The translations under genes and the position numbers were made by a program. A DNA stretch of 64,000 bases from an uncultured Bacteroidales bacterium (lineage in GTDB: Bacteria; Bacteroidota; Bacteroidia; Bacteroidales; Bacteroidaceae), in NCBI GenBank assembly GCA_902775375.1, contig CACYLU010000003.1, forward strand, positions 147,937-211,936, given 5' to 3'. The notes under the pieces are model-generated. The model did not search any database. It saw nothing but the letters and a program-made list of their open reading frames with translations, and was not told the origin of the DNA. Positions 7,956 to 15,929 of this stretch are shown here, one piece after another (within the stretch, counting starts at the first letter, position 1; every line of letters begins with the position of its first letter).

Positions 7956-9614
7956 ATGAGACGGATTTTCCACCTTATATGTTATATGATCATACTGCAA
8001 TTCCCCCTGCATGCCTCTGGGGTGATGGCTGAGAATCCAACTTGTCCTTTAGTCAAGGTGGAACTTGAGCGATTATCAGACTTGAACGTCCCGCGCAGTG
8101 GACATTCCTTATTATGTATTGGGGGTGAGATGGTGGTATTTGGAGGGCATACATCAGGCTTTGTGCCCACCCCCACTGCTGAGTATTACAAGGATGGAAA
8201 ATGGCATTTGATGCAGATGACCTATACGCACGACAATGGTTTCGCATTAGCATTAAAGTCTGGAAAAGTACTTTTAGGTGGAGGAGCGGAAAAACCTCAT
8301 GGCATTGGGCAGACCTATGGTGTGGAGTACTATCATCCCGATACCCATTCCTTTGAAGGTTTTACCATTCTGGATCAGAAGCGTGCCTTGGCTTCTGCTC
8401 TTGAGATAGACAGTGGCAAGGTGGTAGTTTCTGGTAATTGGTATGCCGATGATGCTATTGAAATCTTTGATGGACAAAAACACTTTACGCACCTCAAGTC
8501 TGTGAGTTCTGAGCGTTTTACCCCTATTATGTGTCGCATCAGTGCCGATGATATCATGGTGTTTGGTTCACATGATCAATTCGGGAAGGAGATGGGTACT
8601 GTAATTATAGACCGTCTGAAAGGCAAGTCCTTTATGGACCCATTATTTGATGACTGGACTCTTAGTAATTGGGAATTTTTAGGCAATGAATGTGGCTTTA
8701 TAGGTAATGAAAATGCTGGAGTGTATGCTTATCTTCTGGCTGTGAAAAATAGGCACGACAGCAATTTGGGCATAGTAAAAGTGGAAGGAACTGATTTTTC
8801 ACTACTGCCAACTGCTTCACCTATTCCAATGGAGGCAGGATATGGACGTATTCAATATTTGGGATACCTTATGGCTGACCGTCAGGCACAGCGCTGCTAT
8901 GTGTTAGGCGTAGATGATGACTGGAGACTCTATGCACTTGCCGTAGATTATAGTCAGTCACCTGCACCGTTGACACTCTATCATACCGATCCTTTAGAGA
9001 GTAGGTTGGATCCTTATATGCCTGCACTGACTCCTGAGGGCGATATAATGTTGGCAGGTGGTATTGTGGATAGTAATTTCTCCCCGGTATCTTCAGTCTA
9101 TCTGATGCATCTGGGAACAAAATATGCCGCTGCTTCTTCTTCTGGTTTCGCTTTTGGACAATGGATATGGTGGCTGTTAGCATTGTTAGTTATAGCATTG
9201 TTTGTTGCCCTATGGCTCTATCGCAGAAATAAGACAGTAAAACATGAAGAAGATATCACTGCATCACCAAAGGACAATGCTGCAGAAACACTTATGAATA
9301 GCATCCATGAAGTGATGCTCAAAGAACAGTTGTTCCGTGAAAGTGAATTAAAGGTAGCCAATGTGGCTCAACGCCTGAATGTGAATGTCAAGGATGTGGC
9401 AGAGTGCATCAAAGCTAACCGAGGTGTCACTTTTGTCCAGTTTGTCAATGGTTATCGTGTGGACTATGCTAAGCAGTTGCTCCGTCAGAATCCAGATATT
9501 AAGATTGCTGCGTTATGTTTAGAGTCCGGTTTCGCCAGCGAGCGTTCATTCTTCCGCATCTTCAAAATGTTCACTGGTATGACTGCTCAGGAGTGGATGA
9601 ATCAGAAAGATTAG
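7956..9614 (+). CDS. Membrane-anchored kelch-sensor/AraC-type regulator
   Basis: 552 residues in three parts. A signal peptide (~1-25) leads a periplasmic region (~35-395) of kelch-like beta-propeller repeats, for example NVPRSGHSLLCIGGEMVVFGG, GFALALKSGKVLLGGG and LASALEIDSGKVVVSG. A single transmembrane helix follows (~403-424, WIWWLLALLVIALFVALWLY). The cytoplasmic C-terminus (~455-552) is an AraC-type double helix-turn-helix (LKVANVAQRLNVNVKDVAEC; ESGFASERSFFRIFKMFTG). There is no histidine kinase, receiver or periplasmic two-component linker, so it would be a one-component regulator that binds DNA from the membrane. The neighbours suggest a glycan or cell-surface signal. A terminator with alternative pairing follows the stop. 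Confidence 0.85.
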   Translation: MRRIFHLICYMIILQFPLHASGVMAENPTCPLVKVELERLSDLNVPRSGHSLLCIGGEMVVFGGHTSGFVPTPTAEYYKDGKWHLMQMTYTHDNGFALALKSGKVLLGGGAEKPHGIGQTYGVEYYHPDTHSFEGFTILDQKRALASALEIDSGKVVVSGNWYADDAIEIFDGQKHFTHLKSVSSERFTPIMCRISADDIMVFGSHDQFGKEMGTVIIDRLKGKSFMDPLFDDWTLSNWEFLGNECGFIGNENAGVYAYLLAVKNRHDSNLGIVKVEGTDFSLLPTASPIPMEAGYGRIQYLGYLMADRQAQRCYVLGVDDDWRLYALAVDYSQSPAPLTLYHTDPLESRLDPYMPALTPEGDIMLAGGIVDSNFSPVSSVYLMHLGTKYAAASSSGFAFGQWIWWLLALLVIALFVALWLYRRNKTVKHEEDITASPKDNAAETLMNSIHEVMLKEQLFRESELKVANVAQRLNVNVKDVAECIKANRGVTFVQFVNGYRVDYAKQLLRQNPDIKIAALCLESGFASERSFFRIFKMFTGMTAQEWMNQKD

Positions 9615-9640
9615 TCTTCTTCTTTCGTATAATTTAGGTA

Positions 9641-9694
9641 AAAGGACTGCCAAAATTAAATTGGCAGTCCTTTTTTTTATTTTGGCAGTCCTTT
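9641..9694 (+). terminator. Terminator with a second competing right arm
   Basis: The left arm AAAGGACTGCCAAAA (9641-9655) pairs with TTGGCAGTCCTTT (9661-9673), followed by a T tract, giving a strong intrinsic terminator after the kelch/AraC gene. A second perfect complement of all 15 left-arm bases, TTTTGGCAGTCCTTT, lies at 9680-9694. Pairing with the distal arm excludes the terminator stem. Confidence 0.75.
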
Positions 9695-9753
9695 GTAATT
9701 TCTTTACTCTATTTTTACGACATATCTGTGAAAATAATTAAAATCGAAAGCGT

Positions 9754-9879
9754 ATGAAACAAATTTATGAGGCACCAGAGGTGCAAGTAATTGAGATGGA
9801 AGTGCAAGGCATGATTGCCGCCAGCACCGATGGATTTACTTTGCCAGGATATGGCCCAGGCACTGTGCCAGAACCTTAA
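9754..9879 (+). CDS. 41-residue peptide with conserved-looking MKxxYExPxVxVIE start
   Basis: ATG at 9754 to TAA at 9879. It begins MKQIYEAPEVQVIEMEVQ and continues GMIAASTDGFTLPGYGPG, ending PEP. Short Bacteroidales proteins with this N-terminal pattern (MKK.YE.PEVEVIE.E...) are common beside fimbrillin-like or surface-protein genes; I know no proven function. It has no signal peptide or membrane helix. The N-terminal half looks like an amphipathic strand-forming leader and the C-terminal half is Gly/Pro-rich. The next gene starts 30 nt later, so they share a transcript. A -7-like TATCTGTG is at 9723-9730. A leader or RiPP-like precursor is possible, but no maturase gene is nearby. Confidence 0.6.
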   Translation: MKQIYEAPEVQVIEMEVQGMIAASTDGFTLPGYGPGTVPEP

Positions 9880-9909
9880 GTGTTGAACCCTTTAAAAAGA
9901 GTAAGAAGT

Positions 9910-11901
9910 ATGAAAAAGACATTACGCACTTTAATGATGGGCATGATGGCACTCTTGGCTGGCAATGCCCTGACATCATGCAGCAGCGATGACGAACCAC
10001 AGGTGGCCCAGCAAGAAGGAAAGACGGGCTATGTGGAGTTCACTATTTCACGTGGTGCTGATACTCGTACCGCTTATGTTTTAAACGAAGATAACGGACT
10101 GGACGTAACTTGGAGCGAAGGCGACCAGGTGGTGGTATTCTATGAAGCACAGACTGCTAATGAGATCATCGAGGTGTTTGATCTCGTCGAGGGAGCTGGT
10201 GAAAAAACTGCCAAGTTCGCAAAGTCTGACAGCAAGCTGGCAGACAAGTCTGGTATAATTGGAATTGGCTATCGTCCTAATTACGATGCCAATAAACCAA
10301 TAAGTGAATACCTCTTCGATTTTTCAACACAAGAAGGAACTATCGAGGATTTGGGAAAATATGATTTATTCTCATTTGATGCTTCACTAGAAGAAGGTAA
10401 GATTAAACCTTTGGGTAAAAAATTCTTCTATCCTACTATGGTCTTCCTACATTTCCCTACCAATATAGATTTCGGTACAGAAACCACCACCTCGGATTTT
10501 GTTTTCAGCGGAGGAGTGAATAAGCATGCTTCCTATTCTGATGGAATCGAAGGTGATATCACTGTAAAAGACGTAAACCTTACGAATGGAAAGTTAAGTC
10601 AGGATTTGTATGTAGCTGTTTACCGTACAACTCCTACATCTTTTTCAGTAGGTGGAAAAACCTTCTCACTGCCTGGAGGTTTTAAGGCTGGCAACATCTA
10701 TACTTTCGCACAAGAGAATCTGAAGGAAGTTGATACAACTCCGTTGACCTTGGAGCCAATCTCTGAAGATGTTACCGTTACTATCAGAAATGAACTGGGG
10801 TTGGTAATCAGCTATGTATTAGATGGAGGAGAAAAGGTTTCTAATACTGAAGGTGATAGAAATAATATCACTTTCACAGTTCCCGCAGGTAGCAAAGTGC
10901 AGCTCTTTGGTGACAATGAGGCGTATGCGACACGAGAATATACATACTATACCAATATCCAGTGCTCTGCCGACTGCTATATCTATGGCAACATCATGAG
11001 TCTGATTGACTCTGAAAACTATATTACAAAAACAGAGTTGACAGGGGTAGAAACTTTCGCTAGATTATTCGATAATAATACTCGTATCAAGAATCATCCC
11101 AACAAGGCTTTGACACTGCCAGCCACCACATTGACAGACTATTGCTATGCATACTTGTTCAATAACTGCACAGGCTTGACTAAAGCCCCAGAATTACCTG
11201 CCACCATCATGGCTGATGATTGTTATTATTACATGTTTAGGATGTGCACAAACTTGACTACACCCCCAGAATTGCCTGCCACCACTTTAGCAGAAAGATG
11301 CTATTTTGGCATGTTTGCTAGTTCCGGATTGATTTCTGCCCCAGAGTTGCCTGCCACCACTTTAGCAGTAGGTTGCTATGAGGATATGTTCTGTTGGAGT
11401 CCAAACTTGAAAGAAGCTCCTGTTTTACCAGCTACCACCTTAACAGCAGGGTGCTATAATAGGATGTTCGGAGGTTGTACCAGCTTGACTACAGCCCCAG
11501 AGCTACCAGCCACCACCTTAGCAAATGGTTGTTATGGATTAATGTTTTATGAATGTACCAGCTTAACTACAGCCCCTGAGTTGCCAGCCACCACCTTGGA
11601 AGTAGGTTGCTATTCTCGTATGTTTAAAGAATGCACCAGCTTGACTACAGCCCCAATGTTGCCAGCCACCATCTTGAAAGAAAGTTGTTACGAAGAGATG
11701 TTCTCAGGTTGTACATCCCTTAAGGCTGTGACCTGCTTGGCTATCAATATTTCTGCTTTTCGTTGTACTTACAGATGGATGAGAAAAGTAGCTAGCGGTG
11801 GTACCTTTACCAGAGCTGCCACAATGGATGAAGGTCAAAGTTGGGGTGATGGCGATAATGGCATTCCGAGTGGATGGAGTGTAGTGAACTATGGCGGATA
11901 G
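9910..11901 (+). CDS. BspA-like surface lipoprotein with 26-residue Cys-Tyr-Met-Phe repeats
   Basis: 663 residues. The start at 9910 (MKKTLRTLMM) was chosen because it directly begins the signal sequence; an upstream in-frame start at 9880 adds ten residues. The lipobox is NALTSC. The N-terminal ~270 residues look fimbrillin-like (GYVEFTISRGADTRTAY, VTWSEGDQVVVFY). From 11131 eight 78-bp units encode a leucine-rich-type repeat, approximately L-A-x-x-CY-x-x-MF-x-x-C-T-S-L-T-T-A-P-E-L-P-A-T-T. The C-terminal cap (YRWMRKVASGGTF...NGIPSGWSVV) is typical of BspA-type proteins. Expected role: a surface-exposed lipoprotein in adhesion or glycan binding. A fragment of a second C-terminal cap lies downstream. 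Confidence 0.85.
   Translation: MKKTLRTLMMGMMALLAGNALTSCSSDDEPQVAQQEGKTGYVEFTISRGADTRTAYVLNEDNGLDVTWSEGDQVVVFYEAQTANEIIEVFDLVEGAGEKTAKFAKSDSKLADKSGIIGIGYRPNYDANKPISEYLFDFSTQEGTIEDLGKYDLFSFDASLEEGKIKPLGKKFFYPTMVFLHFPTNIDFGTETTTSDFVFSGGVNKHASYSDGIEGDITVKDVNLTNGKLSQDLYVAVYRTTPTSFSVGGKTFSLPGGFKAGNIYTFAQENLKEVDTTPLTLEPISEDVTVTIRNELGLVISYVLDGGEKVSNTEGDRNNITFTVPAGSKVQLFGDNEAYATREYTYYTNIQCSADCYIYGNIMSLIDSENYITKTELTGVETFARLFDNNTRIKNHPNKALTLPATTLTDYCYAYLFNNCTGLTKAPELPATIMADDCYYYMFRMCTNLTTPPELPATTLAERCYFGMFASSGLISAPELPATTLAVGCYEDMFCWSPNLKEAPVLPATTLTAGCYNRMFGGCTSLTTAPELPATTLANGCYGLMFYECTSLTTAPELPATTLEVGCYSRMFKECTSLTTAPMLPATILKESCYEEMFSGCTSLKAVTCLAINISAFRCTYRWMRKVASGGTFTRAATMDEGQSWGDGDNGIPSGWSVVNYGG
11131..11754 (+). 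repeat. Eight in-frame 78-bp leucine-rich-like repeats
   Basis: Tandem 26-codon units start at 11131, 11209 and every 78 bp after. The strongest identity is in units 5-7 (CTSLTTAPELPATTL), with Cys-Tyr at unit positions 5-6 and Met-Phe at 9-10. The outer units are diverged, the pattern left by past unit duplication. Confidence 0.85.
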
Positions 11902-11952
11902 CCATAAATGAGTCTTAGATGTCTATAGCTAAAACAGACCTCTTTTTACTAA

Positions 11953-12021
11953 ATATGTAAAAAGCCTGAAGGCACCAGTGGAATCCCAGCAGGTTGGACA
12001 CAGCGGGAATACGGAGAATAA
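11953..12021 (+). pseudogene. Remnant of a second BspA-type C-terminal cap
   Basis: In frame between a TAA at 11950 and a TAA at 12019-12021, the DNA encodes KKPEGTSGIPAGWTQREYGE. The GIPAGWT core copies the GIPSGWS ending of the intact protein 50 bp upstream. It has no start codon or domain, so it is best read as the tail of a lost or recombined BspA-like gene. Confidence 0.5.
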
Positions 12022-12053
12022 TCCTAATTATTCCCTCTCTCTGAATTAAAGTG

Positions 12054-12087
12054 AACCCCGAAAGCAAGACAAATAGCTTTCGGGGTT
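12054..12087 (+). terminator. Strong hairpin after the BspA-like region
   Basis: AACCCCGAAAGC (12054-12065) and GCTTTCGGGGTT (12076-12087) form a perfect 12-bp stem with a 10-nt loop. No T tract follows directly. It probably ends or stabilises the BspA-like transcript; the 22-bp repeat array begins at its right arm. Confidence 0.5.
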
Positions 12088-12350
12088 ATGCTTACTATCT
12101 CATAGGTTAATGGCTACTAACCTTATGACTAACGCCTGCTAACCCTATGACTAATGCTTGCTATCTCATAGGGTAATGCTTGCCATCACTGGCTCTAATA
12201 TCTGCTACAGGTCGTCGCAGTATCTGTTATGGGGGTAAAGGAGATACTGCGGCGGGTGATGGGAGGCTTTGCGTCACCCCATAGCAAGCATCGCGACAAC
12301 CCATAGAAGACATTGGAGCCACCCATAGAGGCTATTGCCATTCCCGATGG
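12087..12350. repeat. Degenerate 22-bp tandem array, locus 1 (about 12 units)
   Basis: Most of the 544-bp stretch between genes (11902-12445) is this array. Units of 21-23 bp, mostly 22, start near 12087, 12108, 12130, 12152, 12174, 12196, 12219, 12242, 12264, 12286, 12308 and 12330. A typical unit is TAATGCTTGCTATCTCATAG followed by GG. The middle ~180 bp, reverse-complemented, aligns with the array at 63735-63912. It is non-coding and has no spacers. Confidence 0.75.
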
Positions 12351-12381
12351 TGGATATTTGCTTCCTCAGTTGTCAAATCTG

Positions 12382-12413
12382 TTGCAATTTTTTCCTAAAA
12401 ATGATTACCTTTG
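12382..12413 (+). promoter_or_regulatory. Promoter of the second esterase lipoprotein
   Basis: TTGC (12382-12385), 20 bp, TACCTTTG (12406-12413): a close match to the Bacteroidetes consensus, 32 bp before the ATG at 12446. It lies just past the end of the 22-bp repeat array. Confidence 0.6.
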
Positions 12414-12445
12414 TGGCAAAGAATAACTTTAATGACTTAATCAAA

Positions 12446-13447
12446 ATGAAGAAATTAATGATGTTAATGGCGGCTGCCTTGCTGGTACTGGGTGGTTGTA
12501 GTGGTAATGGAGCATCTAAAGATGCCGGTGATGACCAGTTTCAATTAGTTGCTGGAACTGGTCATTCAGATATTGGTGGTGCAGCAGCTGTAGAGCCTGT
12601 TGAGACCATCAGATTGTATGAGGGTGTGGCTCCTGGTTCTGAGAGTTGGACACATCCAGAGGGAAAGAGTGAGAACAATGGCGCTATTGTTTATTATAAT
12701 GTGTCAACGCCTGAGATGACGGTATATCTGCCTGACCCTTCAGTGGCTACTGGGGCAGCGATGGTGGTGTGCCCAGGCGGTGCTTTCTCAATCCTATCAT
12801 ATACTTCTGAGGGCACAATGGTGGCCAATGAACTTTGCCAGCGTGGCATTGCTGCTTTCGTTTTGAAATATCGCACTACACCTATTATAAACGAGCAGGG
12901 TGAGGTGAGCAACAAGATGGAAGATGTGATGAAGTTCGTGATGAATCTGATGAGTAAGTCGAATACTGCCGATTTGACAGCAACCCAAAACTGCCTGAAT
13001 ATGGAGAACAGTCATCTGTCGTTCGAGGATGCTGACCGTGCCATTAGCTTGGTACGTGAGAATGCTGCCAAGTGGAATATTAATCCTGAGCAGATAGGCA
13101 TCGTGGGCTTCTCGGCTGGAGCAGTGATTGCCATGCATCAGGCATTGCAGCACTCAGAAGCTGGCCGTCCTAATTTCTCTGGCGTAGTGTATGGCGGATG
13201 GGTACCTGGCTGGGAGGCTCCGGCTGATGCAGCGCCGTTGTTTGTATGCTCGCCTACCTACGATATCTTCCATCCTGAAGAATGTATCACCGCCTATCAG
13301 ATATGGCAAAAAGCCAAACTGCCAGTGGAACTGCATTGCTACAGCGACTGCCAGCATGGCTTCGGTGCTGTACCTACGGGCAAATCATCCGACCTCTGGA
13401 TGGAGGCGATGGTTCGCTTTATGAAAGATTCGGGCTTCCTGAAATAA
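12446..13447 (+). CDS. Alpha/beta-hydrolase lipoprotein, paralogue of the 5635-6618 gene
   Basis: 333 residues with lipobox LVLGGC. I used the ATG at 12446; the longer reading from 12335 would put 37 unrelated residues before the signal peptide and cross the promoter. It has the same layout as the upstream paralogue: LYEGVAPGSESWTHPEG, VVCPGGAFSILSY, nucleophile elbow GFSAG, candidate acid PTYDIFHPEE and catalytic His in SDCQHGFG. It probably deacylates xylan-type oligosaccharides. The two paralogues differ in an internal loop (here EVSNKMEDVMKFV) that may shape substrate choice. It stands as a single-gene unit and is convergent with the exporter operon 13 bp downstream. Confidence 0.87.
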   Translation: MKKLMMLMAAALLVLGGCSGNGASKDAGDDQFQLVAGTGHSDIGGAAAVEPVETIRLYEGVAPGSESWTHPEGKSENNGAIVYYNVSTPEMTVYLPDPSVATGAAMVVCPGGAFSILSYTSEGTMVANELCQRGIAAFVLKYRTTPIINEQGEVSNKMEDVMKFVMNLMSKSNTADLTATQNCLNMENSHLSFEDADRAISLVRENAAKWNINPEQIGIVGFSAGAVIAMHQALQHSEAGRPNFSGVVYGGWVPGWEAPADAAPLFVCSPTYDIFHPEECITAYQIWQKAKLPVELHCYSDCQHGFGAVPTGKSSDLWMEAMVRFMKDSGFLK

Positions 13448-13460
13448 GGAGCCTGTATCT

Positions 13461-14789
13461 TCAGTTGATCTCTATGCCTTTATAGAAGTCAAGTATCTTG
13501 GAACGGAAGATATATTCGTACTTGGCTTGCAACTCGTCGCTCTGTGCCTTCAAGAGGTTCTGCTTGGCTTCATTGTAGGCAACAGCGGTGGCGGTGCCAT
13601 TCTCATATTTCTTGCTGGTAAGCTCGAAAGAGGCCTGACTGGCGGCGGTGGCTACTTCGCTACTGGCGTACTTGCTCTCTGCAGCAGATGCGTTGTACCA
13701 TGCCTGTTGAATCTCTTTATATAGCGCTTTTTTGGTATTCTCCAGCTGTAAGGCATAGTTCTCGCGCTGTAACTTAGCTGTGCGCACACGATTACGAGTG
13801 GCAAAGCGGTTGAAGATAGGAATGCTGAGACTAATGCCCACATAGCGACTGAAGTTATCGCCTAACTGCTGACTGAATGTACGGTTCAAGGTAGAGTAGT
13901 AGTTAGTACCCAGACTACCATTGAGGTTGATGCTTGGGTAAAGAGCACTCTGTGCTATCTTGATGCTCTCCTTGCTACCCTCTAAACGAGCCTGTGCTGC
14001 CTGGATGGCTGGCTTGTTCAACATGGCAGTGGCAAACACCTCATCGGGTGGGGTAAGGGGATTAAGTTGGAATGCCTGATCGGGGTCTTCCACCTCAAAG
14101 CCCTCTGGGGTCTCTAACTCTATCAACTGAGTGAGGTCAAGGATAGAAAGACGATAGTTGTTGAGCGTCTGCACCACATTCAGTTCGTCTTGTGCCACAC
14201 GAGCTTTTGCTTCTGCTAACTCTGCCACAGATGCCTTGCCTATATGTTCCAAAGCCTCGATGCGACTATACTGCTCCTGACTCAAAGCTACCTGTCCTTG
14301 TGCTACCTGATGGAGTTCTTTGTTGAACAAAGCCTGCAAGTAGGCTGAAGCAATATTGATAGCCAAATCTTCCTTTGCCTTTTGCAAGTCTGCCATCGAT
14401 GCCTTCAGGTTCAGCTTAGAGAGGTTATACTGACTGGGAATTTCAAAGCCAGTAAACACTGGGATGCTGGTGTTGAGGCTCATGTTGGTGCCTCGACTAC
14501 TGGTGTCTACAAACTTAGTGGTGTAGTCACCTGTATCTTCATCCTTTATGGCGGTCTGGGTTCGGCCCCAGTTGAAACTCTGACTGCCACTGGCATTCAG
14601 GTTGGGCAGACGAGCCCACTTGGCGGTATTCGCTTCCACTTCGCTCTGCAATACCTTATTTTCTGCCTGGAGGATAGTTACATTGTGTGCAGTAGCGTAT
14701 TCGATGCAATCACGCAACGACCAGCTCTGCTGGGCATTAGCCTGAATGCCCAGTACTATGATGACTGATAGTAGTATGTTCTTTTTCAT
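13461..14789 (-). CDS. TolC-family outer-membrane efflux protein
   Basis: 442 residues with a signal peptide (1-19, IQANAQ). WSLRDCIEYATAHNVTI is the usual start of Bacteroidetes TolC/OprM-like proteins. Two coiled-coil/strand repeats follow (SLNTSIPVFTGFEI; GISLSIPIFNRFATR), each with the outer-membrane strand signature. As a trimer it forms the outer-membrane channel of the tripartite exporter. It is the last gene of the five-gene operon read from 19128 down, 4 bp after the adaptor gene stop. Confidence 0.92.
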   Translation of the reverse strand: MKKNILLSVIIVLGIQANAQQSWSLRDCIEYATAHNVTILQAENKVLQSEVEANTAKWARLPNLNASGSQSFNWGRTQTAIKDEDTGDYTTKFVDTSSRGTNMSLNTSIPVFTGFEIPSQYNLSKLNLKASMADLQKAKEDLAINIASAYLQALFNKELHQVAQGQVALSQEQYSRIEALEHIGKASVAELAEAKARVAQDELNVVQTLNNYRLSILDLTQLIELETPEGFEVEDPDQAFQLNPLTPPDEVFATAMLNKPAIQAAQARLEGSKESIKIAQSALYPSINLNGSLGTNYYSTLNRTFSQQLGDNFSRYVGISLSIPIFNRFATRNRVRTAKLQRENYALQLENTKKALYKEIQQAWYNASAAESKYASSEVATAASQASFELTSKKYENGTATAVAYNEAKQNLLKAQSDELQAKYEYIFRSKILDFYKGIEIN

Positions 14790-14793
14790 GTTC

Positions 14794-15894
14794 TTATTCT
14801 TCGTTGATTACTAAACCTCTCACTTGCTCTTTCTCATGGATGCCATTCTTGATGGCAATCTTGATGCCGTCGCTCATACCCACTTCTACTGACTGGCGAC
14901 GGAACTCTTGGGGAGTACCTGCTTTGGTGAGCACATAGACAAAGGTACTGTCGCCACTGAACTCAATGGCACTTTCTGGTATCGCCAGCACATTCTCTGC
15001 CCGCTCAAGTACAATCTCGGCATTGGCCGAATAGCCAGAACGAATCTTCACGCCTTCAGGAGCTTTTATAGCTGCCTTGATCTCAAATTGGTTGGCACCA
15101 TTCTCTTCGGTAGCTTTTGGCGAGATATACTCTAGGGTAGCATCAAACGTGAGGTTCTGCAACGCACCGATAGTGAGTTTGACAGGCATGCCTTCATATA
15201 CTTTGCCCACTTCCGTCTCGTCAATTTTCCCTCTAAAGATGAGGTCGTTCATATTAGCCACACTGGCGATGGTAGTACCATCGTTGAAAGTATTGCTCAT
15301 GATAACTGAGTTACCCACCTTTATAGGAACGTCAAGGATTAGGCCATCTATGGTAGAGCGAATCAATGTAGAACTGAATGAAGCACTGCTCTGTGTGATG
15401 CCTTCCTTCACTATTTGAAGGTTGTCCTTTGCTGTCTGTAGTTCTTCGCGAGCTTGCTTTACTTTCACCTCAGCTTGTTCGTATTCCTCACGGCTGATGA
15501 GCTTGTCATTATATAGCTGTTCGTTGCGACCGAATTCGTTTTCGGCCTGCTTGCCGTTCATCTCTGCCAAACGTAGGCGGCTCTCAGCTGAGTTAAGTTG
15601 ACCTAGTTCGGGAATGACCTTCACCTTGGCAATGACCTCGCCAGCCTTCACCGTCTCGCCAGCTTCCTTATATACTTCCGCTATGATGCCTGATATTTGC
15701 GGTTTGATAAGAATTTCATCGCGAGGTTCCACCTTGCCTGTTGCCACCGTGGTTTTTTCAAGTGTGGTACGCTCGGGTGTGAGTAACTCATATTCCGTTA
15801 CCTTGGGCAACGATTTTTGATACAGGAACACGAAAGTTCCAATAAACACAAAGGCAACAAGTGCCATTACTCCATACTTCACATACTTTTTCAT
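14794..15894 (-). CDS. Periplasmic adaptor (HlyD/MacA family)
   Basis: 366 residues with an N-terminal membrane anchor (MKKYVKYGVMALVAFVFIGTF). A lipoyl-like domain is split around a coiled-coil hairpin (GKVEPRDEILIKPQISGIIAEV ... LRLAEMNGKQAENEFGRNEQL). Beta-barrel and membrane-proximal domains follow (DLIFRGKIDETEVGKVYEGM; VLAIPESAIEF). It links the MacB-like permeases to the TolC-family channel encoded next door. Its order between the permease and TolC genes is standard for these exporters. Confidence 0.92.
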   Translation of the reverse strand: MKKYVKYGVMALVAFVFIGTFVFLYQKSLPKVTEYELLTPERTTLEKTTVATGKVEPRDEILIKPQISGIIAEVYKEAGETVKAGEVIAKVKVIPELGQLNSAESRLRLAEMNGKQAENEFGRNEQLYNDKLISREEYEQAEVKVKQAREELQTAKDNLQIVKEGITQSSASFSSTLIRSTIDGLILDVPIKVGNSVIMSNTFNDGTTIASVANMNDLIFRGKIDETEVGKVYEGMPVKLTIGALQNLTFDATLEYISPKATEENGANQFEIKAAIKAPEGVKIRSGYSANAEIVLERAENVLAIPESAIEFSGDSTFVYVLTKAGTPQEFRRQSVEVGMSDGIKIAIKNGIHEKEQVRGLVINEE

Positions 15895-15929
15895 ATCTTG
15901 TTCTTTTTTATTATCAACTGTGTATTATA

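Noticed and set aside
12087-12350. Possible CRISPR array
   Set aside because: Units are contiguous 22-mers that vary along their whole length; there are no constant repeats, no unique spacers and no cas genes.
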